Shown: piece after piece, positions 24,730 to 33,930 of the stretch
Position numbering within the stretch: position 1 is the stretch's first letter
Layout: every line of letters begins with the position of its first letter
Assembly: GCF_001939115.1 (NCBI RefSeq)
Contig: NZ_MQTZ01000042.1
Location: 284,483 to 347,248, forward strand
Length of the DNA: 62,766 nucleotides
Direction: 5' to 3'
Origin: Leptolyngbya sp. 'hensonii'
GTDB lineage: Bacteria > Cyanobacteriota > Cyanobacteriia > GCF-001939115
Translations under genes and position numbers: made by a program
Notes under the pieces: model-generated
What the model was told of the DNA's origin: nothing
Databases searched by the model: none
What the model saw: the letters and a program-made list of their open reading frames with translations, nothing else

Positions 24730-25272
24730 ATGGAAAACACAACCCTTATTGGCAGATATGCTCCAGATTTTGAACTCAGGGGAATCGATGATTCTGTACA
24801 CCACCTGGCTCGTTATTTAGAGGACCTGAAGCTGGTTGGGGTTGTTTTCATGTGTAATCACTGTCCCTATGTGGGGATGTATCTGGAGCGCCTCAAAACC
24901 ATTCAGGCCACATTTCAGGCTCAGGGGTTTACCCTGGTCGGCATCAATTCCAATGATGCCACTCAGTTTCCTGAGGATAGTTTCGATCAGATGAAGATTT
25001 TTGCGGCAGAACGGCAGTTGAATTTTCCTTACCTGCGAGATGACACCCAGGATGTGGCCCGTTCATTTCACGCTGAAAAAACCCCTCAGGTCTTTTTAAT
25101 TAATCATCAAAGTGTCATCTGTTACGGGGGGGGTATTGATGATGATCCGCAAAATGGGTCAACCATTCCCCATCGCTATCTAGAGGATGCGATCTTAGAA
25201 ATTTTGCGGGGGAAGGCAGTCTCAGTCACCTCTGGACCTGCTGTAGGTTGTTCCATTAAATGGCGTACCTGA
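24730..25272 (+). CDS. Thioredoxin-fold peroxiredoxin-like protein
   Basis: The 180-residue product has an AhpC/TSA-type thioredoxin fold: GRYAPDFELRGID, then VVFMCNHCPYVGMYLERL with a C-x-x-C pair, QGFTLVGINSND, LPYLRD-like FPYLRDDTQDVARSF, and the cis-Pro loop KTPQVFLIN. The CNHCPYV active site is characteristic of a redox family widespread in cyanobacteria, probably a thiol oxidoreductase. The ATG at 24730 puts the fold at the usual distance. The frame could start nine residues earlier. It is likely a separate unit, 86 bp behind the ureohydrolase gene. Confidence 0.85.
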   Translation: MENTTLIGRYAPDFELRGIDDSVHHLARYLEDLKLVGVVFMCNHCPYVGMYLERLKTIQATFQAQGFTLVGINSNDATQFPEDSFDQMKIFAAERQLNFPYLRDDTQDVARSFHAEKTPQVFLINHQSVICYGGGIDDDPQNGSTIPHRYLEDAILEILRGKAVSVTSGPAVGCSIKWRT

Positions 25273-25455
25273 TCCATTTGCGGTGTGACGACTCTGCCTA
25301 ACCTGTGGCCCTGCTTGAGTTCAATCGGTTTGATCGGGGGATGGATCGGCCTGCTTCGATTCGCCTGACACTCTTCCCAGACCGTTGCCTCCGATTCCCT
25401 TAAGGAGTATCTTTAATTGGAGGCAAATTGAGTTGAGTAAATAAATGGTCACCAA

Positions 25456-26184
25456 ATGGGGATAGCTTACCGACGGGTTTTGCTTAAGTTGAGCGGTGAA
25501 GCCCTCATGGGCGACTTGAATTATGGCATCGATCCGGCAGTCGTACAGGCTATTGCTCAAGAAGTGTCAGCGGTTACAGCCAGTGGTGTGCAAATGGCGA
25601 TCGTGGTTGGCGGGGGCAATATTTTCCGGGGGGTCAAGGGAGCTGCTGCCGGTATGGATCGAGCCACTGCTGACTATATTGGTATGATTGCAACGGTGAT
25701 GAATGCTATGACCCTGCAGGATTCCCTGGAGCAGGCTGGTGTGCCAACTCGGGTGCAGACCGCGATCGCCATGCAGGAGGTCGCTGAGCCCTATATTCGG
25801 CGGCGAGCTATCCGCCACCTGGAGAAGGGGCGAGTCGTAATATTTGGTGCGGGCTCCGGTAATCCATTTTTCACCACTGATACCACAGCCGCACTCCGGG
25901 CTGCCGAGATTAGCGCAGATGTATTGTTCAAAGCTACAAAAGTGGATGGCGTTTATGATTCCGATCCCAAGTTGAATCCAACTGCCAAACGCTATCAGAC
26001 TTTGACCTATAGCCATGTCCTGACTCAGGACTTAAAGGTCATGGATGGCACAGCCATTGCCCTTTGCAAAGATAACAACATTCCCATCATGGTTTTTGAC
26101 CTCTCTGTGCGGGGTAATATTCATCGGGCTGTGATGGGGGAACCCATTGGAACAGTTGTTGGAGGTTTCTGTGAAGTTAGCTGA
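25456..26184 (+). CDS. pyrH: Uridylate kinase (UMP kinase)
   Basis: Bacterial UMP kinase is a hexameric amino-acid-kinase-fold enzyme that makes UDP for pyrimidine nucleotide synthesis. The 242 residues include [87 protein letters not shown] and the end [16 protein letters not shown]. It overlaps frr by 14 bp in the conserved pyrH-frr order. Confidence 0.96.
   Translation: MGIAYRRVLLKLSGEALMGDLNYGIDPAVVQAIAQEVSAVTASGVQMAIVVGGGNIFRGVKGAAAGMDRATADYIGMIATVMNAMTLQDSLEQAGVPTRVQTAIAMQEVAEPYIRRRAIRHLEKGRVVIFGAGSGNPFFTTDTTAALRAAEISADVLFKATKVDGVYDSDPKLNPTAKRYQTLTYSHVLTQDLKVMDGTAIALCKDNNIPIMVFDLSVRGNIHRAVMGEPIGTVVGGFCEVS
26161..26165 (+). promoter_or_regulatory. Ribosome-binding site of frr inside pyrH
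   Basis: ggagg lies five bases before the GTG at 26171 and within the last codons of pyrH. It decides the start of frr: the GTG gives VKLAEVE, the conserved RRF N-terminus, while the ATG 24 bases earlier has no such site and would add eight unrelated residues. Confidence 0.8.
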
Positions 26185-26719
26185 AGTTGAATTGTTGATG
26201 CAAAAAGCAGTTGAAGCGACGCAGCGGTCCTTCAATACCATTCGGACGGGCAGGGCCAGTACGTCACTGCTCGATCGAGTCATGGTTGATTATTATGGAT
26301 CCCCGACCCCTCTGAAGACACTGGCGAATATCAACACACCAGATGCCAGCACCATTACCATTCAACCCTTCGATCGCAGTAGTGTGAATGCGATCGAGAA
26401 AGCCATCTCTCTGTCCGATATTGGGCTGACCCCCAATAACGATGGCTCCATGATTCGGCTCAATGTCCCCCCTCTAACCACAGAGCGGCGTAAGGAGTTT
26501 GTCAAGCTGGCCTCTAAGTATGCGGAAGAAGGAAAAGTATCCGTCCGGAATATTCGCCGGGATGCGGTTGATTCCGTCCGCAAGCAGGAGAAAGCAGGCG
26601 ACCTCCCGGAGGATGAAGCCAGAGATCTGCAGGATAAGATCCAGAAGTTGACGGATAAATATATCGCCAAAGTTGAAGACTTACTGGCTGAGAAAGAGAA
26701 AGACATCACCACTGTTTGA
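26171..26719 (+). CDS. frr: Ribosome recycling factor
   Basis: RRF splits the post-termination ribosome together with EF-G. The 182-residue product (GTG start) has the two-domain family pattern: [36 protein letters not shown], the domain II strands [11 protein letters not shown], then [36 protein letters not shown] and the closing helix [17 protein letters not shown]. It is translationally coupled to pyrH through a 14-bp overlap. Confidence 0.96.
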   Translation: MKLAEVELLMQKAVEATQRSFNTIRTGRASTSLLDRVMVDYYGSPTPLKTLANINTPDASTITIQPFDRSSVNAIEKAISLSDIGLTPNNDGSMIRLNVPPLTTERRKEFVKLASKYAEEGKVSVRNIRRDAVDSVRKQEKAGDLPEDEARDLQDKIQKLTDKYIAKVEDLLAEKEKDITTV

Positions 26720-26738
26720 GGTGCCCAAGTGCCAGGGC

Positions 26739-26798
26739 CACCTGTAATGCAGACAAGCTACAGTTGAAGATATCTGCTGTTTGTCTGCATTACAGGTG
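26739..26798 (+). promoter_or_regulatory. Perfect 18-bp stem-loop between frr and the membrane kinase gene
   Basis: cacctgtaatgcagacaa (26739-26756) is an exact inverse of ttgtctgcattacaggtg (26781-26798). One G-U and one C-G pair can be added inside (20 pairs, 20-base loop). The stem begins 20 bp after the frr stop and ends 7 bp before the kinase ATG, so its 3' arm covers the only purine-rich ribosome-binding stretch (aggtg). No T-run follows. It may terminate or process the pyrH-frr transcript and occlude kinase translation. Confidence 0.75.
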
Positions 26799-26805
26799 AT
26801 GGTTT

Positions 26806-28038
26806 ATGCTGGAATCCGGTCAACTCCTGCACGATCGTTATCGACTCAGTCAGAAACTGGGCCAGAATCCAGGGCGGCAGACCTGGCTGGCGGAAGATTT
26901 GCAAGTTGAGCCGTCCATTCCAGTGGTCGTTAAACTACTGGCTTTTGGGGGAGATGTGCAGTGGGAGCAGCTGAAGCTGTTTGAGCGGGAAGCTCAGGTG
27001 CTAAAGCAACTCGATCATCCCCGAATTCCCAAATACCGAGATTATTTTTCGATCGACGATCGATCACTCTGGTTTGGGCTGGTTGAAACGTATATTCCGG
27101 GTTCGTCCCTGCGGCAACTGCTGCATCAGGGCAACCGCTTTACAGAAGCTGAATTACGCCGGATTGCTATAGCTACGCTGCAAATTTTGGACTATCTCCA
27201 TGGTATGTTCCCTCCCCTGCTACACCGAGATCTGAAGCCCGGTAACTTGATTCTGGGAGAAGACCATGAGATTTATCTGGTGGATTTTGGAGCAGTGCAA
27301 GACCGGGGGATGGCAGACGGGGCGAGTTTCACCGTAGTCGGTACCTACGGATATACTCCGATGGAACAGTTTGGGGGACGAGCGGTTCCATCCTCAGATC
27401 TATATGCCCTGGGAATGACCCTGATGCATCTGGCGATAGGGATAGCCCCAGCAGATTTACCTCAGGATGGCTTAAGGGTCCAGTTCCAGTTTCCCAGTCA
27501 CTTTACACCTGCTTTTGAAGGCTGGGTGCAACGCCTAACAGAACCTGCACTGAAGCAACGCTTTGCCACGGCCAAGGAAGCCCTGGCCGCCCTAGAATCG
27601 AATACCCTCTGGTATCAGCCAGTCTCAGAACTCCCTCTGCTACCTCCCAACAATTCAGGCCATGGGAAGCTGTCTGTACCGATTCCACCTGAGATTCCAG
27701 CCTGGAACTGGGGAGCCTTTTTTCTGGCTCCGCTCTGGTGTCTGGATCACCGACTCTGGTGGGGAACTCTGCCCTGGGCCATTTGCTTACCGATGACCGT
27801 TGCAGCTGCAGCCATTCCCTGGAACCCTGCAGTTTTTTTAGGCCTGTTTGCAGCAGCTCATATGGGTGTTGCCAGTCTCCTGGGGATTAAGGGCAATCAA
27901 TGGGCCTGGCAAAGTAAGAAGTGGCGTAGTATTCAACAGTTCAAAGACCAGCAAAGGGCCTGGACAGTGGCTGGATTTGTCCTCTTGCCAACCTATCTGC
28001 CGATTTTACTGCCATTGCTATTGCTGGCTCTTTTATAG
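26806..28038 (+). CDS. Ser/Thr protein kinase with C-terminal DUF2628-like membrane region
   Basis: The 410-residue product has an N-terminal Hanks-type kinase domain (about 10-270). The Lys is K43 (VVVKLL), the catalytic loop is HRDLKPGN (D142), and the metal-binding site is DFG at 160-162. The APE motif is replaced by TPMEQF, as in many cyanobacterial kinases. The Gly-rich loop is loose (GQNPGRQTW). After a linker comes PAWNWGAFFLAPLWCLDHRLWWG, the start of a DUF2628-like region with about three membrane spans that end the protein at LLPLLLLALL. The kinase is thus anchored by its C-terminus and carries no extracellular sensor. Substrates are unknown. Expression may be limited by the stem-loop just upstream. 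Confidence 0.88.
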   Translation: MLESGQLLHDRYRLSQKLGQNPGRQTWLAEDLQVEPSIPVVVKLLAFGGDVQWEQLKLFEREAQVLKQLDHPRIPKYRDYFSIDDRSLWFGLVETYIPGSSLRQLLHQGNRFTEAELRRIAIATLQILDYLHGMFPPLLHRDLKPGNLILGEDHEIYLVDFGAVQDRGMADGASFTVVGTYGYTPMEQFGGRAVPSSDLYALGMTLMHLAIGIAPADLPQDGLRVQFQFPSHFTPAFEGWVQRLTEPALKQRFATAKEALAALESNTLWYQPVSELPLLPPNNSGHGKLSVPIPPEIPAWNWGAFFLAPLWCLDHRLWWGTLPWAICLPMTVAAAAIPWNPAVFLGLFAAAHMGVASLLGIKGNQWAWQSKKWRSIQQFKDQQRAWTVAGFVLLPTYLPILLPLLLLALL

Positions 28039-28145
28039 CCCTTCTCTAGCCCGTGAGATTTGCAGATTGGCAGGGATTTTCCTACACTGCTAGACGAGGG
28101 AAACGAGTCCCGATCGCGGCTGCTTATTTGGAGTGAACTTGAACC

Positions 28146-29282
28146 ATGTACGACTGCATTATCGTGGGCGCGGGTCCTGCAGGTGCCAGTGCGGCTTACC
28201 ATCTGGCCAAACGGGGACGTTCCGTTCTGATTGTGGAGAAGGAAGCCTTACCCCGCTATAAACCCTGTGGGGGTGGTGTTTCTCCGATCGTTGCCCAATG
28301 GTTTGACTTTGATTTCACTCCAGCTATTTCTTTGAAGGTGAGCACGATTCGCTATACCTGGAAAATGGAAGACCCCGTGGAGGCCAAACTTCATACCAGT
28401 GAGCCGGTGTGGATGGTGCGGCGAGATGTCTTTGACCACTTTCTGGTCCAGCAGGCCCAGAAACAGGGGGCTGAACTCCGACAGCACACGGAGGTGACTG
28501 GCGTCGAATTCAAGAGCGATCACTGGCAGGTGAATACGGCTCAGGGGCCTGTGGAGGGGCGCTATCTGATTGCGGCGGATGGAGCCAAGGGACCGATGGC
28601 TAAGTGGTTGGGCTTTAAGGAGCGGAAGCGTCGCCTGGCCGGGGCTCTGGAAGCAGAAACCCCAGCTCAAATTGAGAATGGGCATATCGCCCACTTTGAA
28701 TTTGGTCTGGTTAAAAACGGTTATATCTGGAATTTCCCCAAGGCGGATGGGTACTCGATCGGCGTTGGGACCTTTCGAGGTGGGGGCGAGCAGCAAGACT
28801 TCAAGGGTATTCTCAATCAGTACGGCACCCTGTTTGGGGTCAATGTGTCAACCAGCAAGCAATATGGCCACCCGCTTTGTCTTTGGGATGGCGATCAAAA
28901 ACTCCATACCCAGAATGCGCTTCTGGCTGGAGAGGCGGCCTGTGTGGTTGATCCATTCACAGCAGAGGGCATTCGGCCTTCCATGTTTACCGGTGTGAAG
29001 GCAGCCGCTGCGATCGACCAGGCCCTGGGGGGCGATCTGAATGCCTTGGAAGCCTATACCCACCTGATTGCAGCAGAATGGGGGAGCGATATGGTTTGGG
29101 CTCAACGATTGGCAGGGCTGTTTTATCGGATTCCTGGTATTGGTTACAAGATTGGGGTCAAACGTCCCACAGCTACCCAGAAGATGGGCAAAATCCTCTG
29201 TGGAGAACTCCGATACAGCGAAGTTGCAGGCAGTGCCATCAAACGCCTGAGCGCTAACCTGATTCCAGGCATGGGGGGATAA
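28146..29282 (+). CDS. Geranylgeranyl-reductase-family FAD-dependent oxidoreductase
   Basis: The 378-residue flavoprotein has the dinucleotide loop IIVGAGPAGASAAYHLAKRG at the N-terminus, the family motif EKEALPRYKPCGGGVS, the mid-domain D-G motif LIAADGAKGPMAKWLG, and the FAD-ribityl motif LAGEAACVVDPFTAEGIRPSMFTG. It belongs to the BchP/ChlP superfamily but is not the chlorophyll-phytol reductase ChlP itself, which has a different N-terminus. Related proteins reduce isoprenoid chains of lipids or quinones, so the substrate here is open. It follows the kinase on the same strand after about 107 bp. Confidence 0.87.
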   Translation: MYDCIIVGAGPAGASAAYHLAKRGRSVLIVEKEALPRYKPCGGGVSPIVAQWFDFDFTPAISLKVSTIRYTWKMEDPVEAKLHTSEPVWMVRRDVFDHFLVQQAQKQGAELRQHTEVTGVEFKSDHWQVNTAQGPVEGRYLIAADGAKGPMAKWLGFKERKRRLAGALEAETPAQIENGHIAHFEFGLVKNGYIWNFPKADGYSIGVGTFRGGGEQQDFKGILNQYGTLFGVNVSTSKQYGHPLCLWDGDQKLHTQNALLAGEAACVVDPFTAEGIRPSMFTGVKAAAAIDQALGGDLNALEAYTHLIAAEWGSDMVWAQRLAGLFYRIPGIGYKIGVKRPTATQKMGKILCGELRYSEVAGSAIKRLSANLIPGMGG

Positions 29283-29296
29283 GTCCCCCCACCCTG

Positions 29297-31042
29297 TTAA
29301 CGTCCAGCCACCAGAGCTTTCCGGTCTGCTAGTAGGGTTTGGGTTGCCGATGCCCCTAGATGATTGATCTGGCGGATCAGCTTCAGGTTCAACAGCACTA
29401 GGGCGGAACATTGAGCCAGCAGACTGAATACAAAGCCCGATAGAACCCCATGCTCCAGGGCGATCCAGTGAAACCCGGTTAATAACCACCACTGGGGCGA
29501 AAATTCGGGTTCCATGGACAAAATAGCTAGAACCATGGAGGGCAAGACCAGCAACAGACTCAGGTTAATCGTGGCCCACATACTCCGTTTCGGGGAGCGG
29601 AGCAAGAGCAGGAGTTGGGCGATCGTCCCATAGACCAACCATACCAGGGTATTCAAGCCCAGGCTGAGCAAGGCGGATGCCTTAGGAAAAGCTGCATTTG
29701 TCCCCAATAGAATCCACGGGGCCAGGATCAGGCCCATGATCAGTGTTCCCAGACCGATCGTCAGCACAGCCGGACTCTTTTCTCCCCAGACTAAGTCCTG
29801 CCAGAGGGATGTTTTACCAGTTTCCCCTTGTTCTCGCCGATAGCGGGCCCAGTCGATGATACTCTGGCGCTGGGGTGAGAGGGCCAGGGCCAGACCTAGG
29901 AACAGAACCAAATTTAGTAGAAAAATTTGTTGATAGTTTTTCAGTACCCAGGTGGCAATCAGCCCAAGAGTATTTGACGTGTGCTGAATATCGTAGGCAT
30001 ATCGATCGTTCAGGGTGTAGTCCTGAACGGCAAATCCCAGAAGGAAAAGATTAAAGCAGGCCACCAGACCATAGCTTTGCCCTTTGCTAAGTACGGGCGC
30101 ACCTGGGTGATGGAAACAACGCTCCAGACCCTGCCAGCACCAATACGTCCACAATCCATAACTTAGCAACATAAAGCAAGCAGTCCCCAGGAAGCTACTG
30201 CCTAGAGGCGCATAGAAAAACTGCCAGTGACTCAGGTTTTCAAATCCAGGTGGAAGGGATGAGGTATGGTTAACAGAAAAGACTTGATTGAAATGGGGAA
30301 ACAGGGCAGCAGGGCACAGAAGTGCAAACCCGTAATTCAGGACTTGATTCTGGGAGGCAAAGCCAGAATCCCCACACAGTAATAAGAACAGCATGCCTAG
30401 TAGGCCAGCACTCAGCCAAGCCTGGAAACCACCCAGCCAGGTACTGGTTAAGCCCCAGAGCAGGGCGGCGCTGTAGAAAAAGGCGCAGCAGCCAATCAGA
30501 ACTGCGTAAAAGCCGAGGATCTGGCCGATCGGAATCCCTGCCGAGAATCCAGCCCAGAGATGGAGGGGAACGGCCAGAATCGCCGTCAGATAGAGCAGGA
30601 TGGGAACACCCAGCAGCTTTCCCACCAGCACCTTCGAGGCCGATTGGGGGCTGAGGCGAATGAAATTGAGGGTACCCCGGCGGTGCTCCCAATCCAAATC
30701 GCTGACCAGTAAATAAATGCCACCGATCGACAAAACAAACAGACCGACCAGACTGATGAAGAAAAAGATATCCTGCCACCAGAAGGACCAGTTGATCAAG
30801 CGTTCCAGATTAGCTACTCCCTCTCCATTACAGGCCATCTGCTGTCCATCAACGCCTAACCGCAAACAGTAGCGATAACTGTCGTTGGAGACCTCATTCC
30901 AGTAGTACAGGAGCGTCAGAGTTTGCCCCAGAAGGGAGCCACCCAGGGTCAGAAGTAGGTTACGGGATTGGAGGCGGCCTTTCAGCTCCCGAAAGAGTTG
31001 GGGGTTCCAGTCGCCAATGTGATCTAGCAAATTTAGAGCCAT
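29297..31042 (-). CDS. ABC transporter permease (ABC-2-like)
   Basis: The 581-residue protein has a soluble start (MALNLLDHIGDWNPQLFRELKGRL) and about a dozen membrane spans in two groups, with the exporter-type block DLDWEHRRGTLNFIRLSPQSASKVLVGKLLG after the third span. That block resembles the coupling region of ABC-2 permeases. Its ATPase is encoded 115 bp upstream on the same strand. The cargo is unknown. The late fusion of two permease-like halves could allow it to work without a second permease gene. Confidence 0.82.
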   Translation of the reverse strand: MALNLLDHIGDWNPQLFRELKGRLQSRNLLLTLGGSLLGQTLTLLYYWNEVSNDSYRYCLRLGVDGQQMACNGEGVANLERLINWSFWWQDIFFFISLVGLFVLSIGGIYLLVSDLDWEHRRGTLNFIRLSPQSASKVLVGKLLGVPILLYLTAILAVPLHLWAGFSAGIPIGQILGFYAVLIGCCAFFYSAALLWGLTSTWLGGFQAWLSAGLLGMLFLLLCGDSGFASQNQVLNYGFALLCPAALFPHFNQVFSVNHTSSLPPGFENLSHWQFFYAPLGSSFLGTACFMLLSYGLWTYWCWQGLERCFHHPGAPVLSKGQSYGLVACFNLFLLGFAVQDYTLNDRYAYDIQHTSNTLGLIATWVLKNYQQIFLLNLVLFLGLALALSPQRQSIIDWARYRREQGETGKTSLWQDLVWGEKSPAVLTIGLGTLIMGLILAPWILLGTNAAFPKASALLSLGLNTLVWLVYGTIAQLLLLLRSPKRSMWATINLSLLLVLPSMVLAILSMEPEFSPQWWLLTGFHWIALEHGVLSGFVFSLLAQCSALVLLNLKLIRQINHLGASATQTLLADRKALVAGR

Positions 31043-31157
31043 GGGAAGATCTCCAGGGGATGGGGAGGAGGGGAAACGGTTGTCCGCAATCTATGATCCG
31101 AATGCTTTGATTATGACAAAACTTGCCTCTTTACCAGGGCAAGGGAAACGGGGCAGG

Positions 31158-32108
31158 TTAGGAGCTTTGCTGGTGCTCCAGTTTCATGAAAATGGATTCC
31201 AGGTCTTCCTGGGTAGAGTGGAATTCAGTCAGGGGAACCCCTGCCTGGATCAGGGCTGCTAGCAGGGCTGCTGCATCTTCTCGGTTTCCAGAAAAATTTA
31301 CCTTGAGGCTGGCCTGATCGGGCAGGATTTCGATTTCCTCAACCTGAGACCAGTGCCGGAGTTCAGAGCGCAAAGTTTGCAAATCTCCTAAGGTAGACAG
31401 GACAATTTGCTGGCGGCTGAGGCGGCTATACAAATCCTGGAGAGGGGCACTTTCCACCAGAAAGCCCAGTTCCATGATGCCAATACAGGTACAGAGCTCT
31501 GCTAGGTCACTCAGCACATGGGACGAAATCAGAATCGACATTCCAGCTTCCTGCAGGGCACGAATGATATCCCGAAACTGCATCCGGGCGATCGGATCGA
31601 GGCCCGAAACGGGTTCATCCAGCAATAACACCAACGGCTCATGGACGATCGTCCGGGCTAAACTGAGCCGTTGCTTCATGCCTCGGGACAGGGTGGCGAT
31701 CAAACTATGACGCTTGTGGGTCAATTGCACCAGTTCCAGCACCTCTTTGATGCGCTGGGTACGGCGAGGTTCCCGCAACTTGTACAGGCGGGCAAAATAG
31801 TCCAGGTAGTCCCAGACTTTCAGATCGTCGTAGAGGGGGAAATCATCGGGCAGATAGCCAATACAGCGTTTCAGACTGGGGTGATGGCGATCGTGACGGG
31901 AGAGTTCGCCATTGATGCGGATTTCCCCCTTGGAGGGTTCCTCGGCCATGGCCAACATCCGGATTAAGGTCGTTTTGCCTGCCCCATTCGGTCCCATCAG
32001 CCCATAGACTGAAGCCGCTTCAATGTGGATATCCACATCATTGACCGCAATGTGGCGATCGTACTGCTTGGTTAAGCCCTGGGTCGAGATGACCAATTCT
32101 GCAGCCAT
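31158..32108 (-). CDS. ABC transporter ATP-binding protein
   Basis: The 316-residue ATPase has Walker A GPNGAGKTTL (about 39-48), the Q-loop region IGYLPDDFPLYDDL, signature LSRGMKQRLSLAR, Walker B LVLLLDEPVSGLDP and the H-loop ILISSH. Its C-terminal extension (about 215-316) resembles the regulatory tail of ABC-2-type exporter ATPases of the NatA/CcmA group. It forms a pair with the permease gene downstream, and together they should make an exporter of unknown substrate. Confidence 0.93.
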   Translation of the reverse strand: MAAELVISTQGLTKQYDRHIAVNDVDIHIEAASVYGLMGPNGAGKTTLIRMLAMAEEPSKGEIRINGELSRHDRHHPSLKRCIGYLPDDFPLYDDLKVWDYLDYFARLYKLREPRRTQRIKEVLELVQLTHKRHSLIATLSRGMKQRLSLARTIVHEPLVLLLDEPVSGLDPIARMQFRDIIRALQEAGMSILISSHVLSDLAELCTCIGIMELGFLVESAPLQDLYSRLSRQQIVLSTLGDLQTLRSELRHWSQVEEIEILPDQASLKVNFSGNREDAAALLAALIQAGVPLTEFHSTQEDLESIFMKLEHQQSS

Positions 32109-32184
32109 AAAAGAGAACGGTGAGATTAAGGATTAGCTTAATCGTTCCCTACACGATCGTTCAGAGTTTTTTCGGATGGTATTT

Positions 32185-33744
32185 TTACGGCGCTGTCTGT
32201 GGTACAGGAGGGATAGCCGGTTTCAGCCCAGCCTGGGGAACTACAGGCAGGGAATCGACCAGTTGGGCCAGGTTGGCTTCAAATTGGATGCCTGGGCCTT
32301 GCCGATGCGCAACCGCTATCTCTACCCGGGAGTCTTGGCTAAATTGTTGCACAGGGACTGACTCTGGAATGGGTTGACTGCCCTGACTGGAACGAACCCC
32401 AGCCTGATTAGGGCCAGGGCTGACCCTATTGGTCAGAACCGCCTCAACAGAGGTGCCCAGGGTCAGGTGTTCTGAGAGGAAATCTGCTTCCGGGCTGAGC
32501 TTGATCAAGGTCTCTGAAATTCCCAGGTTGGCAACCTCCACGATCGCTTGCTGGAGAGACTGATCCAACTGGGCCATTGCCAGATCCAGAAAACTGCTGG
32601 GATCAACAGACACCCAGCCTTCCGAGGTCCACTGACGCAACTCAAAGTGCAGGTGAGGCCCTGTGGAATCGCCAGTACTACCGACCAGACCGATCACCTC
32701 TCCCTGTTTAACCCACTCACCCTGCCGAACAAAGATTTCTGAAAGGTGACCATACAGGGTTTCCTGCTGGGCCTGATTGTGGTCGATCACTACCGCTAAG
32801 CCATACCCACCCAGAACATCCGCCACAGTCACCTGGCCGGAATAGGCAGCCAAAACGGGGGTTCCCATGGGAGCTCCCAAATCTGTCCCGGAGTGGAAGC
32901 GCATATCTCCAGTGATGGGGTGAGTCCGCCAGCCGAATAGGGAGGTAATGGGTGCCGGAATTGACAGCGGGAAGAGTAAGTTGAGATTATTATTACCCAG
33001 ACGACCGATCGGGCGAACCGAGCGATTGTAAGCTGAAGCCGAATCCAGGGGCGCGATCGGCATTAGAGAAAAGTTGGGTCTCAGGGTGTTGTAGGAAAGG
33101 GCCGTCCGGCGATTGGGGGGGACCAGAGGCACCGGTGAGATAGAGCGATTGGCCCAGGTGGCAGCAGCCGTCTGACGGACAGATTCAGGCCCAGGGTAGC
33201 TTGAAGCAGAGGACGATCGGGCGGGAGTACAGAGTCCATTGGGCACTTCCTGCCCGGACTGCAGCACAGTCTGACACCCACTGGACCGTTCGTTGAGGAC
33301 AACCGAGCTGGGTGCCTCATAGGGGGTAGCCCCCAGGTTATAGCGGGTCTTATCGATATAGGCATCTCCGGGGGCCGGAGCTGTTGCTGCCGGAACTGCC
33401 GGATCACCAATAGGAATAGCCGTTTCGGGCGAGGGGGCAACGGGTAGGACAGAGGTGGGTGGGTCGTAGGAGGGAGGCTGGATGGGAATCTGGGGTTCAG
33501 CCACCCGGACCGGGGCTGGACTGGAGGGAGCAGGCTCTGCGATCGGTGCAGGCTGAGCCGGGGCAACCGGAGCAACCCCAGTTTCCTGGGGAGCCTGAGG
33601 TGAGAGTTCCGGTGGGGTTTGGGCCCAGATTATGCCACTGCTGAGAAGACTGAAACTTCCCACAACACCCAGGCTACGAAGCCAGAGGGATGGCCGATAA
33701 GGAGTATGGGGTGCAGGGTGGCTGGAATTGATTGGCTCTGTCAT
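32185..33744 (-). CDS. M23 (LytM-type) peptidase with Pro-rich envelope-spanning linker
   Basis: The 519-residue protein starts with a signal-anchor (about 21-42), followed by a Pro/Ala/Val/Glu-rich segment (about 45-150) long enough to cross the peptidoglycan. The M23 domain (about 265-385) has H-S-G-T-D (the first His and Asp ligands), the core VIDHNQAQQETLYGHLSEI and HLHFELRQW, so the zinc site is complete. It should cleave peptidoglycan cross-bridges. A C-terminal extension of about 130 residues ends in Pro-rich sequence. The 186 bp between it and birA hold its promoter region and no recognisable riboswitch. In other cyanobacteria M23 genes can be under c-di-AMP control, but I see no such motif here. 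Confidence 0.9.
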   Translation of the reverse strand: MTEPINSSHPAPHTPYRPSLWLRSLGVVGSFSLLSSGIIWAQTPPELSPQAPQETGVAPVAPAQPAPIAEPAPSSPAPVRVAEPQIPIQPPSYDPPTSVLPVAPSPETAIPIGDPAVPAATAPAPGDAYIDKTRYNLGATPYEAPSSVVLNERSSGCQTVLQSGQEVPNGLCTPARSSSASSYPGPESVRQTAAATWANRSISPVPLVPPNRRTALSYNTLRPNFSLMPIAPLDSASAYNRSVRPIGRLGNNNLNLLFPLSIPAPITSLFGWRTHPITGDMRFHSGTDLGAPMGTPVLAAYSGQVTVADVLGGYGLAVVIDHNQAQQETLYGHLSEIFVRQGEWVKQGEVIGLVGSTGDSTGPHLHFELRQWTSEGWVSVDPSSFLDLAMAQLDQSLQQAIVEVANLGISETLIKLSPEADFLSEHLTLGTSVEAVLTNRVSPGPNQAGVRSSQGSQPIPESVPVQQFSQDSRVEIAVAHRQGPGIQFEANLAQLVDSLPVVPQAGLKPAIPPVPQTAP

Positions 33745-33930
33745 GAATCAGTCCTTACAGACGCTAGATGCTTGAATTCAGATCTGTGGTTAGGGAAATG
33801 CCAGTTCTACAAGTGAAAGAAACTGGACTGGACCGGGCAATCCCTCTGGTTCCTTGAGAGACCTACCCTGATGCTTTGCTCAAGCAGATGGTGTCCGTCT
33901 TATGCAAATCATTGCGTAACGTTACAGAAT

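Noticed and set aside
33745-33930. c-di-AMP (ydaO) riboswitch in the leader of the M23 peptidase gene
   Set aside because: The expected conserved blocks and pseudoknot arms are not visible. Only scattered GG and CC runs occur.
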